Origin: JABSOG01 sp041583135
GTDB taxonomy: Bacteria > Pseudomonadota > Gammaproteobacteria > Enterobacterales > Alteromonadaceae
DNA length: 23,378 nt
Assembly: GCA_041583135.1 (NCBI GenBank)
Contig: JBFHGJ010000094.1
Coordinates: 1-23,378 of the forward strand
Reading direction: 5' to 3'
The notes beneath the pieces were generated by a model. The model did not search any database and was not told the DNA's origin. It saw only the letters and a program-made list of their open reading frames with translations. The first letter of the stretch is position 1. The number at the start of each line of letters is the position of its first letter. The position numbers and the translations under genes are program-made. Positions 16,323-23,252 of this stretch are shown in pieces.

Positions 16323-17066
16323 TCATTTCATATCATATTTGCGTAGCAGGGTATCAAAATAGCCTTGTTTTTTGAGTTTGATGATATTGCGGTCGAAGCG
16401 AGAAAGGAGTGGTTTGATTTTGTGTTGCAGGTTTTTGGCTGGACTAAAGGCCAAGTAGAGTTTTTGCTGTGCGACACAGCCTGCGCTTGAGATCTGCTTT
16501 TTTAACTTGGTTTGACCGAGGTAGTGTATGACCGAGTGGGAAGTCATCATAAAATTATCAACCCGACCTTTGAGCAGAATATCAGTGGCTTTGGGCAGAT
16601 AGGCGTCGTTATATGGATAGCTGATTAGCACCGCTTGATGTTTTGCATTGGCGATGGCATCGGGCAGGGCATCACTTGGATAAATGATACTTCTGTTGGC
16701 AATTGAGTTTATGTCCTTATAACGCCATTTATCGTTGCTGCGTTTAAAAAAACAAAATTGTTGCACCCCGATTTCCTGCTGTGGGTAGACCAGACCCGGT
16801 GCTTCGTTTTTGGCAGGGCTCAGTAGTGCATCTACTTTTCCTTCATTTACCATTTTGATTGCCCGCGACCAAGGATAAACTTCGAAATGCACCTCCTCGT
16901 TCAGATCGCGGTATATTTCCTTGGTGTATTCCACCAACAAACCCGGCCTGATATTGTCATTGGGACAGATATAAGGACACCAATCGATGGTCGCTATGGT
17001 AAGTGCTGCGAACAACTTTGATGAAAACAACAATAGGGCACAACACAAAAGACGAATAGTGAGCAT
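16323..17066 (-). CDS. Periplasmic solute-binding (SBP_bac_3-like) protein
   Basis: A 247-residue protein with a cleavable signal peptide (about residues 1-20, 'LLLFSSKLFA' then Ala-Leu). The mature part has the layout of family 3 extracellular solute-binding proteins: 'ATIDWCPYICP' near the start, 'GLLVEYTKEIYRDL', 'YPWSRAIKMVNEGKVDALLSP' (the conserved Gly-Lys-x-Asp segment) and a final 'KLKKQGYFDTLLRKY'. Two Cys pairs may form disulphides. No ABC permease is adjacent, so it may be an orphan sensor-type protein rather than a transporter part, as is common for such genes in aquatic gammaproteobacteria. The ligand is unknown, and no strong ribosome site precedes the ATG. Confidence 0.8.
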   Translation of the reverse strand: MLTIRLLCCALLLFSSKLFAALTIATIDWCPYICPNDNIRPGLLVEYTKEIYRDLNEEVHFEVYPWSRAIKMVNEGKVDALLSPAKNEAPGLVYPQQEIGVQQFCFFKRSNDKWRYKDINSIANRSIIYPSDALPDAIANAKHQAVLISYPYNDAYLPKATDILLKGRVDNFMMTSHSVIHYLGQTKLKKQISSAGCVAQQKLYLAFSPAKNLQHKIKPLLSRFDRNIIKLKKQGYFDTLLRKYDMK

Positions 17067-17285
17067 TTAACAGCCAAAGCATCTGCATAGTTAAGGGGCG
17101 ATGGCAATAAAGTATAGTGCAACTGTGCCTTTTAGCTAGTGATAGATCTTAAAGTAATCAACAATATAACGAACAAATGCCATTACAAATGACGCGACTT
17201 TCACCGCATCAAGTATGGAAATTCGACGAACGATGCGCGCTTGAATAAATTTAAAGCAAACAACCCGAATTTTTAAAATTAACCC
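17067..17285. other. Intergenic region upstream of tRNA-Phe
   Basis: With the tRNA promoter region this makes about 300 bp without a gene. Short open frames on the minus strand have no ribosome site and unlikely composition. I see nothing else in it. Confidence 0.5.
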
Positions 17286-17314
17286 TTGATTTGTTTTCGG
17301 CAGGTTATTAATAT
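17286..17314 (+). promoter_or_regulatory. Promoter of tRNA-Phe
   Basis: TTGATT (-35, 17286-17291) and TAATAT (-10, 17309-17314) are separated by exactly 17 bp. The GC-rich discriminator ACGCCCC follows, the type that makes stable-RNA promoters sensitive to ppGpp. Transcription would start near 17321, about 47 bp before the mature tRNA. Confidence 0.75.
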
Positions 17315-17367
17315 ACGCCCCACTTGAGCAGCACAGCCAATAAGGCAAGTCACTCAAACCCAGTTTT

Positions 17368-17443
17368 GCCCAGATAGCTCAGTCGGTAGAGCAGGGGATT
17401 GAAAATCCCCGTGTCGGTGGTTCGATTCCGCCTCTGGGCACCA
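17368..17443 (+). tRNA. tRNA-Phe (anticodon GAA)
   Basis: A 76-nt cloverleaf with the CCA end encoded. Acceptor GCCCAGA pairs with TCTGGGC. The D-arm is GCTC..GAGC. The anticodon arm is GGGGA-TTGAAAA-TCCCC with GAA at the centre of the loop. The T-arm is CGGTGG-TTCGATT-CCGCC-type. All conserved positions (T54-T55-C56, G18-G19, purine 37) are as expected. Two extra copies of its last 17 bases lie downstream. Confidence 0.98.
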
Positions 17444-17451
17444 TTATTTTG

Positions 17452-17499
17452 AAAATCAAAAAGCCCCTGCCTGAAAAACAGCAGGGGCTTTTTGATTTT
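17452..17499 (+). terminator. Terminator after tRNA-Phe
   Basis: A long hairpin, AAAATCAAAAAGCCCCTGC and its complement ending GGGGCTTTTTGATTTT, with a loop CTGAAAAACA. It starts 9 bp after the tRNA and works in both directions. A related hairpin recurs after the second tRNA-end copy. Confidence 0.93.
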
Positions 17500-17639
17500 A
17501 AGATATGCTGAACAGTGCGATCGAAAGCGCTGTAGCGTGTTCGATTACAAAAACCATCCATGGTTTTTGCCCTTCGGGCCTGCTTCGCAGTTCAAATTGG
17601 TTCCATACCAATTTGTCCGCCTCTGGGCACCACGTATTG

Positions 17640-17687
17640 AAAAACGAAAAAGCCCCGCTTGAAAAACAGCGGGGCTTTTTCGTTTTT
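17640..17687 (+). terminator. Second terminator, after tRNA-end copy 2
   Basis: AAAACGAAAAAGCCCCGCT and its complement, AGCGGGGCTTTTTCGTTTT, with a TGAAAAAC-type loop. It is a diverged duplicate of the tRNA-Phe terminator, with compensating changes that keep the stem paired. Confidence 0.9.
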
Positions 17688-17934
17688 AAGACATAGTAAC
17701 CAGCACGATCGAAAGCGCTGTCGCGTGTTAGATTAATGAAAAGACGGGCGCTCCTGTGCATCCTGCACCCGCAGCATTAGTTCATCCCTGAACGTCATCC
17801 ATGGTTTTTCACCCTTCGGGCTGCTTCGCAGTTCAAATTGGTTCCTCGGCTCCGGCTCCTGCTTCGCTCTACCTTCTCCATCCATGGAGTCGAGACCAAT
17901 TTGTCCGCCTCTGGGCACCATTATTATGAAAATC

Positions 17935-18062
17935 AATAGGTTGGTTGTTGTTGGGCAACGCCCAACATTGACGACTCATCAACACCGAGCCTTATAAGAA
18001 GCGTTTATTGCAATAATACCTGTTATAGAAAGTGTCGTGCGCACCGCAATGATGGATGATTG
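17935..18062. repeat. Direct repeat R, copy a (left of CRISPR array 2)
   Basis: About 127 bp starting AATAGGTTGGTTGTTG and containing the short hairpin TTGGGC-AAC-GCCCAA, then CACCGAGCCTTATAAGAAGC. Copies b and c lie at 19398-19525 and 19839-19966. Copy a is more diverged over its right half (18010-18062). Confidence 0.8.
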
Positions 18063-18104
18063 AGGACCAATTTCGACATTAGGCGCAACCAAATGCACAC
18101 CTAT

Positions 18105-18242
18105 CACAAATAACCCTTTTTTTCGTCACCTCGCTAACTTATTGATTTATATAGGACCTAAATTTATCTTGAAAAAAAGGGTATTTTCACCCATTATTGC
18201 CTAGGCTCTTTAAAAATAAGGCATTTGAGCAATTTTGTTCTA
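18105..18242 (+). promoter_or_regulatory. Leader of CRISPR array 2
   Basis: AT-rich DNA directly left of the first repeat. It holds a perfect 12-bp inverted repeat, ACCCTTTTTTTC (18113-18124) and GAAAAAAAGGGT (18171-18182), and between them TTGATT-17 bp-TATCTT, a possible promoter. Near the array it reads CTCTTTAAAAATAAGG. The layout resembles I-F leaders I know, which drive transcription and mark the site of spacer insertion. The left limit is approximate. Confidence 0.75.
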
Positions 18243-19355
18243 CTGTACTGCCGAATAGGCAGCTTAGAAATTTATTTGTGCCATCGCCAGTTCTTTTAGC
18301 GCCTGTACTGCCGAATAGGCAGCTTAGAAAAATCGATTGAGTAAATCGTAGCCCGCCGATGACTGTACTGCCGAATAGGCAGCTTAGAAAAAATGCAAAC
18401 CCACTTAGCAGTGTTGCCGGCAGCTGTACTGCCGAATAGGCAGCTTAGAAAATACACAGAAGCTTTTAAAGCGGCACGCAAAGCTGTACTGCCGAATAGG
18501 CAGCTTAGAAAATCAGGCAAATGATCTTTTAACTTCGGCATGACTGTACTGCCGAATAGGCAGCTTAGAAACGCAGGAGTCCGACCCAAATTGCCCACCA
18601 GAACCTGTACTGCCGAATAGGCAGCTTAGAAAATTTTGACTCGATACTCAGCCGAGGCCGATGCCTGTACTGCCGAATAGGCAGCTTAGAAAAGTAGCGC
18701 GGTGTTAATCCCCTCATTAATGCGCTCTGTACTGCCGAATAGGCAGCTTAGAAAAAGGGGTGCAAAGACAAAGAGTTTGCAATAGACTGTACTGCCGAAT
18801 AGGCAGCTTAGAAAACCGATGACAACGGCAATCGGCATGTGTATCACTGTACTGCCGAATAGGCAGCTTAGAAAGTTAACGCTATCGCCGGCACATTGAC
18901 GTTATCCTGTACTGCCGAATAGGCAGCTTAGAAAAGAACGGCCTCGACCGCGCCTGCCGTTTTACTCTGTACTGCCGAATAGGTAGCTTAGAAACAGCGC
19001 GCATTTAGCACAGCTGGGAAGCCCGTCTGTACTGCCGAATAGGCAGCTTAGAAAATGTAGTCGTTGGCACCAGACGTCAAGATCACCTGTACTGCCGAAT
19101 AGGCAGCTTAGAAAGGGTGATGATTCGGCGAGCACCATGCCACTTGACTGTACTGCCGAATAGGCAGCTTAGAAATCCTCGCCTTCCGGTCTTATACAAA
19201 AAAAGCGCTGTACTGCCGAATAGGCAGCTTAGAAAGCTCCCGGTAGCAATAGCTAAACCGCACTCGCCTGTACTGCCGAATAGGCAGCTTAGAAACCATG
19301 GCATTTAACGCAAAGGCTCTAGCCTTTCTGTACTGCCGAATAGGCAGCTTAGAAA
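18243..19355 (+). CRISPR. Type I-F CRISPR array 2: 19 repeats, 18 spacers
   Basis: The same 28-bp repeat as array 1, starting at 18243, 18303, 18363, 18424, 18484, 18544, 18605, 18665, 18727, 18787, 18847, 18907, 18967, 19027, 19087, 19148, 19208, 19268 and 19328. Spacers are 32-34 bp. The repeat at 18967 has one change (AATAGGTAGC). The last repeat is perfect and is followed by a spacer-length segment (19356-19387) with no repeat after it, so the trailer end was cut. The leader lies on the left, so the spacers nearest 18243 are the newest. Cas proteins must be encoded elsewhere. Confidence 0.98.
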
Positions 19356-20182
19356 TGGCGGGTTATAAGTTACAGCCAGAAGCGGAAAAAGCCCTTTAAT
19401 AGGTTGATTGTTGTTGGTCAACGCCCAACATTGACGACCACCAACACCGAGCCTTATAAGAAGCGTTTGTTGCAATCTTAACCAATACGGAATATGTCGT
19501 GTGCGCCGCCATGATGGATTGATAGGCGTGTTGTGGCTGGTGGAAAATCTCATCGTACCTAAAGGTGCAAGCTACATTTGGCAGCTTTGAAATTTTAACG
19601 GTGAGCACGGCACAACTGAGATTTGGCTATCTGCTGGTGTCTTAAACGCCCAAATGCGAGCATAAATGCTCTGGCTACATGCGAGCATAAATGCTTTGTC
19701 TACGATGAATTGATTGGTGCATTGTGGCTGGTGGAAAATCTCATCGCACCTAAAGGTGCAAGCTACATTTGGGTAGGCGAATAGGCAGCTTAGAAATGGC
19801 GGGTTATAAGTTACAGCCAGAAGCGGAAAAAGCCCTTTAATAGGTTGGTTGTTGTTGGGCAACGCCCAACATTGACGACCACCAACACCGAGCCTTATAA
19901 GAAGCGTTTGTTGCAATCTTAACCAATACGGAATATGTCGTGTGCGCCGCCATGATGGATTGATAGGCGTGTTGTGGCTGGTGGAAAATCTCATTGTACC
20001 TAAAGGTGCAAGCTACATTTGGCAGCTTTGAAATTTTAACAGTGAGCACGGCACAACTGAGATTTGGCTATCTGCTGGTGTCTTAAACGCCCAAATGCGA
20101 GCATAAATGCTTTGTCTACGATGAATTGATTGGTGCATTGTGACTGGTGGCAACATTTAATCGCACCTATCGGTGCAAGCTA
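19337..20182. repeat. 441-bp tandem duplication carrying a CRISPR trailer fragment
   Basis: Bases 19337-19777 recur from 19778 with only a few changes, to about 20182. Each copy begins inside a CRISPR repeat (CGAATAGGCAGCTTAGAAA) and carries the same final spacer, repeat R, and a segment ending in CACCTAAAGGTGCAAGCTAC. Within a copy that last segment occurs twice, about 190 bp apart. Copy 2 ends inside hxlR, whose last codons are the same segment in diverged form. Copy 1 has one extra 23-bp repeat (ATGCGAGCATAAATGCT, twice). No gene is credible here: the open frames on the minus strand are made of repeat. Confidence 0.9.
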
Positions 20183-20495
20183 CTTCCCACTGTGCCGCCC
20201 ATTGTCTTAATGGGTCGAGCGTTGTCATTAGCGATGCGCCTAATGCGGTGAGTTCATATCCATCGGCTGTTTTCGCTGTTAGTTTTGCCTGTGTGAGCTT
20301 TTTTATTCGGCCATTTAACACTGATGGCGACATGCCGTCACAATTGTCTTGCAGCGCTCTGAAACTCAAAGGGCTGCTGCGAAGTGCCCATAAAATTTTC
20401 ATATTCCATTTTTGACCTAGCAGATCAAAAACGGCCATGATAGCGACGCCAGATTTGGAGCCTCTAACGGGTTGTTTTGGTCTTGGTATCGACAT
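20157..20495 (-). CDS. HxlR-family transcriptional regulator
   Basis: A 112-residue winged-helix protein. The HxlR signature is present: 'DLLGQKWNMKILWAL' (about 24-38) and 'LSFRALQDNCDGMSPSVLNGRIKKL' (about 43-67), the recognition helix, then a wing and 'YELTALGASL'. The usual N-terminal Cys of HypR-type redox sensors is absent; the only Cys residues are in the recognition region and the C-terminus. It is divergent from a YciI-like gene across a perfect palindrome, so it probably represses both (inference). Its final codons lie in DNA that has been duplicated next door, but the frame is intact. Confidence 0.9.
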   Translation of the reverse strand: MSIPRPKQPVRGSKSGVAIMAVFDLLGQKWNMKILWALRSSPLSFRALQDNCDGMSPSVLNGRIKKLTQAKLTAKTADGYELTALGASLMTTLDPLRQWAAQWEVACTDRCD

Positions 20496-20523
20496 ATTTC
20501 TTGCGCTACTAAAATAGAAGCGA

Positions 20524-20554
20524 TATAGTTGCTACGAATTTAGTAGCAACTATA
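20524..20554. promoter_or_regulatory. Palindromic operator between hxlR and the YciI-like gene
   Basis: TATAGTTGCTAC and GTAGCAACTATA are perfect 12-bp arms around a 7-bp centre (GAATTTA). The site sits in the 89-bp gap between divergent genes. HxlR dimers bind palindromes of this kind, and it overlaps the likely promoters. Confidence 0.75.
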
Positions 20555-20584
20555 GCTTAAGTGAACTTTAATGGCGAGGAAATG

Positions 20585-20878
20585 ATGTTTTTGGTTGATA
20601 TGAATTTTGTCGATATGAGTCGAATTACCCCTGAGTTAACTGACCTTCATCGGGCTCATTTGTTAGGTGAATACAACAACAATAACTTGATGTTTGGCGG
20701 GAGAAAAGAACCTCGAACTGGCGGGATAATTATTTCTAGTCATAAAGACATTGGTGATTTAAAGGCGGTTTTGGAAGCCGACCCTTTTATTCAAAGTGGT
20801 GCGGTTGAGTATTGCATCACGGAGTTTACGCCGGTTATGGCATCGCAACCGTTCGAAAGTTTACTTGGCGGTGGGTAA
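20585..20878 (+). CDS. YciI-like (YCII-domain) protein
   Basis: A 97-residue protein close to the usual size of the YCII family (about 95-100). It has the ferredoxin-like layout: 'FLVDMNFVD', 'LTDLHRAHL' with the conserved His near residue 25, 'LMFGGRKEP', 'GIIISSHKDIGDLKAVLEADPF' with the Asp-Pro-Phe motif, and 'YCITEFTPV'. The family's reaction is unclear: dehydrochlorinase-related or muconolactone isomerase-like chemistry has been proposed. I chose ATG 20585 with AGGA 5 bp upstream; ATG 20582 and GTG 20561 are in frame. Partnering with an HxlR regulator is common and suggests a response to a reactive small molecule. Confidence 0.85.
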   Translation: MFLVDMNFVDMSRITPELTDLHRAHLLGEYNNNNLMFGGRKEPRTGGIIISSHKDIGDLKAVLEADPFIQSGAVEYCITEFTPVMASQPFESLLGGG

Positions 20879-20965
20879 AGCCGGTTTCTTTCAGTTTTGT
20901 CGCGACTTTCTGCGTTATGGTTGGTTTATGGTGTAGGAAGCCGCACTGTGTCAAAAGTTGATTAT

Positions 20966-21012
20966 CTTAAGGGATTTAAGCTTAGCTAAGATTTTCTTAA
21001 GGTTCGATTTAT
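20966..21012 (+). promoter_or_regulatory. PmrA-box-like direct repeats upstream of eptA
   Basis: TAAG-type half-sites are packed here: CTTAAG (20966-20971), TTTAAG (20975-20980), GCTAAG (20985-20990), CTTAAG (20996-21001) and ATTTAT (21007-21012). The last three are spaced exactly 11 bp apart. PmrA/BasR binds YTTAAK half-sites repeated every 11 bp, and E. coli boxes read CTTAAGGTTC, which also occurs here. Control of eptA by a PmrAB-like system in response to Fe3+, acid or polymyxin is therefore likely. The regulator itself is not in the window. Confidence 0.6.
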
Positions 21013-21050
21013 ATCATCAGGTTATCTTCTAAATATGCTGCTATTACTTG

Positions 21051-22724
21051 ATGAAATTTTTTCGCCCAAATACTGTGTCGTTGACCATCAACCAGCTGCT
21101 TTTGCTGGTTTGTAGCTATATTGTTCTGGTATTAAACCTGCCGTTTATTGTTAAAACCTCTGAGGCTGTCACGCAACTGTCGCAATTTAGTTGGCTGTTT
21201 TTGGGGTCTGTGCCTTTGTTTTTATTGAGTTTGACACTCATCATTCAAAGTGTGTTTTCGTTTCGTTTTCTGGTTAAACCAGTTCTCATATTGTCGGTGA
21301 TGCTCTCGGCGGTCATTTTCTATTGTACGTTCAATTACGGTACGGTGTTTGATTATGGTATGGTGCAAAACATCATTGAAACCGATAGCGCCGAGGCGGT
21401 GAGCTATTTAAATCTGCCGGCGGTGGTTTTTGTCGGGCTGCTCGGGGGGTTGCCTGCAGTGGCTATCGCTAGGGTTCGCTTGGTTGAAAAGTCGGCCCTT
21501 AAGGAGTGTGTTGCGCGGCTTAAGTTGGTTGCGATGAGCCTGGGCTCGGTCGTTTTAATCGCGGTGATGTTCTATTCCAACTATGCCTCCATTGGCCGTA
21601 ATAACCGCGAACTTGTCGGCTATATCACGCCTTATGCGATGTATGATTCTATTTATAAGTATTCACAAAGGCATTATTTTGCCGAGCCGCTGCCTTATCG
21701 TGTGATTGATGCCAATCCGACGCTCGTCCGTCATGATGGCAAAAAGCGGGTGACGGTCATGGTGCTTGGTGAAACGGCTAGGGCGCAAAATTTTGCATTA
21801 AACGGCTATGATAAGCCCACCAATCCATATACACGGCGCCAAGGGGTTATCTATTTTTCCAATGTGATCTCTTGTGGTACGGCAACAGCGGTTTCGGTGC
21901 CTTGTATGTTTTCGCGATTTAACCACGACGATTATGATAAGCGTATCGCCAATGCCCAGCAAAACGCGTTGGACATCATTCATCTTGCCGGTACTGACGT
22001 TACATGGATCAGTAATAACAATGGTAGCTGCAAAGGGGTGTGTAATCGCTTGAAAACGATGCATATCAATACTGACAAAGCAAACCCTTTATGTGATGGT
22101 GAGTTTTGTTTTGATGAGGCTTTGCTGGGGCCGTTGGAAGAAAAACTGCAAAGCTTAACCAGTGACAATACGTTGATTGTGCTGCATATGATAGGTTCGC
22201 ACGGGCCGACGTATTTTCGGCGTTACCCTAAAGATAAACGGGTATTTACGCCGGACTGTCAACGCAGCGACATTCAAAACTGTAGCCATGAGCAACTGGT
22301 CAACACCTACGACAACACTATTGCCTATACCGACTATGTACTATCGCAAATCATTACTCGGCTTGACTCAGCCAGTGAGGCTCAAGGCATTGAAACCTCG
22401 ATGATTTATATGTCGGACCATGGTGAGTCTTTAGGCGAGAGTGGTATTTACCTGCATGGCTTGCCTTATGCGTTTGCACCGAATGAGCAAACTCATGTGC
22501 CTTTGATGTTTTGGGCCAATGCGGGCCAAACCGAGTTTGACTTAAATTGTTTAAGTCATACCAGCAAAGCGCCGGTGTCACACGATAATTTCTTTGATGT
22601 GCTGCTCAATGTGACTCAAGTGCAATCAAGTGTCTACCAACCGAACAATGATCCCTTTTTTAATTGTAAAAATGCTGGCACTATTGCTCAGGCAGATCTG
22701 CAATCAACAAAGAGATATGATTAA
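21051..22724 (+). CDS. eptA: Phosphoethanolamine transferase (EptA-like)
   Basis: A 557-residue inner-membrane enzyme with five N-terminal helices (about 10-175; DUF1705-type) and a periplasmic sulfatase-fold domain (about 225-545). The nucleophile is Thr242 in 'GETARAQNFALNGY', which takes phosphoethanolamine from phosphatidylethanolamine. Metal and substrate motifs are 'SDHGESLGESG' with D456/H457 and 'HGLPYAFAP'. Several Cys pairs fit the periplasmic disulphides of the EptA/MCR group. It decorates lipid A (or core) phosphates and gives resistance to cationic peptides and polymyxin. I use ATG 21051; an in-frame TTG at 21048 is the alternative. The stop overlaps dgkA (TAATG). Confidence 0.93.
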   Translation: MKFFRPNTVSLTINQLLLLVCSYIVLVLNLPFIVKTSEAVTQLSQFSWLFLGSVPLFLLSLTLIIQSVFSFRFLVKPVLILSVMLSAVIFYCTFNYGTVFDYGMVQNIIETDSAEAVSYLNLPAVVFVGLLGGLPAVAIARVRLVEKSALKECVARLKLVAMSLGSVVLIAVMFYSNYASIGRNNRELVGYITPYAMYDSIYKYSQRHYFAEPLPYRVIDANPTLVRHDGKKRVTVMVLGETARAQNFALNGYDKPTNPYTRRQGVIYFSNVISCGTATAVSVPCMFSRFNHDDYDKRIANAQQNALDIIHLAGTDVTWISNNNGSCKGVCNRLKTMHINTDKANPLCDGEFCFDEALLGPLEEKLQSLTSDNTLIVLHMIGSHGPTYFRRYPKDKRVFTPDCQRSDIQNCSHEQLVNTYDNTIAYTDYVLSQIITRLDSASEAQGIETSMIYMSDHGESLGESGIYLHGLPYAFAPNEQTHVPLMFWANAGQTEFDLNCLSHTSKAPVSHDNFFDVLLNVTQVQSSVYQPNNDPFFNCKNAGTIAQADLQSTKRYD

Positions 22725-23089
22725 TGTTTGATAGTACAAAAAAACCAAATGGTATTAAACGGATTTACCTCGCGGCCAAAAACTCGGGGCGAGCGTGTAA
22801 GTGGTTGATACAGAACGAGGCGGCATTTCGACAAGAGTTGGTGATGTTGGCTGTGGCCATTGGGCTTTCGCTGTATCTTGATATCACTACTGGTGAGAAG
22901 ATAATGCTGGTGTTGGCGGTTTTGTTTGTGATGTTGGCTGAGATAATCAATACCGCGATTGAAGCGGTGGTTGATAGAATAGGCCCTGAGATCCATCATT
23001 TGTCGGGCTTGGCCAAAGATTTAGGCTCTGCGGCGGTATTGCTCAGTATGATCATGGCCATTGGTGTTTGGGCCATAGTGCTAATTTAA
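22724..23089 (+). CDS. dgkA: Diacylglycerol kinase (DgkA)
   Basis: A 121-residue integral membrane kinase with three helices (about 36-55, 58-76, 100-120), the size of E. coli DgkA (122). The signature 'AEIINTAIEAVVDRIG' carries E73, N76 and E80, matching E69, N72 and E76 of E. coli, and 'HHLSGLAKDLGSAAV' follows. It phosphorylates diacylglycerol to phosphatidic acid. The upstream EptA produces diacylglycerol as its by-product, so this gene recycles it into phospholipid. The start codon shares a base with the eptA stop (TAATG), so translation is coupled. Confidence 0.96.
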   Translation: MFDSTKKPNGIKRIYLAAKNSGRACKWLIQNEAAFRQELVMLAVAIGLSLYLDITTGEKIMLVLAVLFVMLAEIINTAIEAVVDRIGPEIHHLSGLAKDLGSAAVLLSMIMAIGVWAIVLI

Positions 23090-23130
23090 CACATATTAGT
23101 GTTTGCATTGTTGTAATAAGGTTCATAAAT

Positions 23131-23182
23131 AAATACCATCTTGGTTTGGTGGCTTTCACCGATGAACTCGAGGGTATTTTTT
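23131..23182 (+). terminator. Possible terminator after dgkA
   Basis: AAATACC (23131-23137) and GGTATTTTTT pair as an outer stem ending in a T-run, with an inner GGTG-GCTTT-CACC hairpin between. It starts about 40 bp after the dgkA stop. The long loop makes this tentative. Confidence 0.45.
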
Positions 23183-23252
23183 ATGTCTATTATGTCCGAT
23201 AGGGCGCAGGTCATGCACAAGGCCATTGCGCTCGCACGGTTTAATCACGCTG

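Larger units (their letters stand above)
17427..17920 (+). repeat. Three direct copies of the tRNA-Phe 3' end
   Basis: TCCGCCTCTGGGCACCA occurs at 17427-17443 (in the tRNA), 17616-17632 and 17904-17920. Copies 2 and 3 are both preceded by a related segment: CATCCATGGTTTTT, CCTTCGGG, CTGCTTCGCAG and AAATTGGT...ACCAATTT (in copy 3 the last pair encloses a 52-nt insert). Downstream of copies 1 and 2 come related terminators and GATCGAAAGCGCTGT. The pattern fits repeated integration and loss at a tRNA attachment site, or tandem tRNA-Phe units whose bodies have been lost. No integrase gene is in the window. Confidence 0.8.

Noticed and set aside
17136..17760. Open frames on the minus strand around and after tRNA-Phe
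   Set aside because: They read through the tRNA, its terminators and hairpins; the composition is that of structured RNA DNA, not coding sequence.
18296..19304. Apparent repeat proteins in array 2 and its trailer
   Set aside because: Same artefact as in array 1, plus frames made of the 441-bp duplication.
1..20200. CRISPR-associated transposon (Tn7-like, I-F3)
   Set aside because: No tnsABC, tniQ or cas genes; the only transposase is IS66; tRNA-Phe is not a known I-F3 attachment site.
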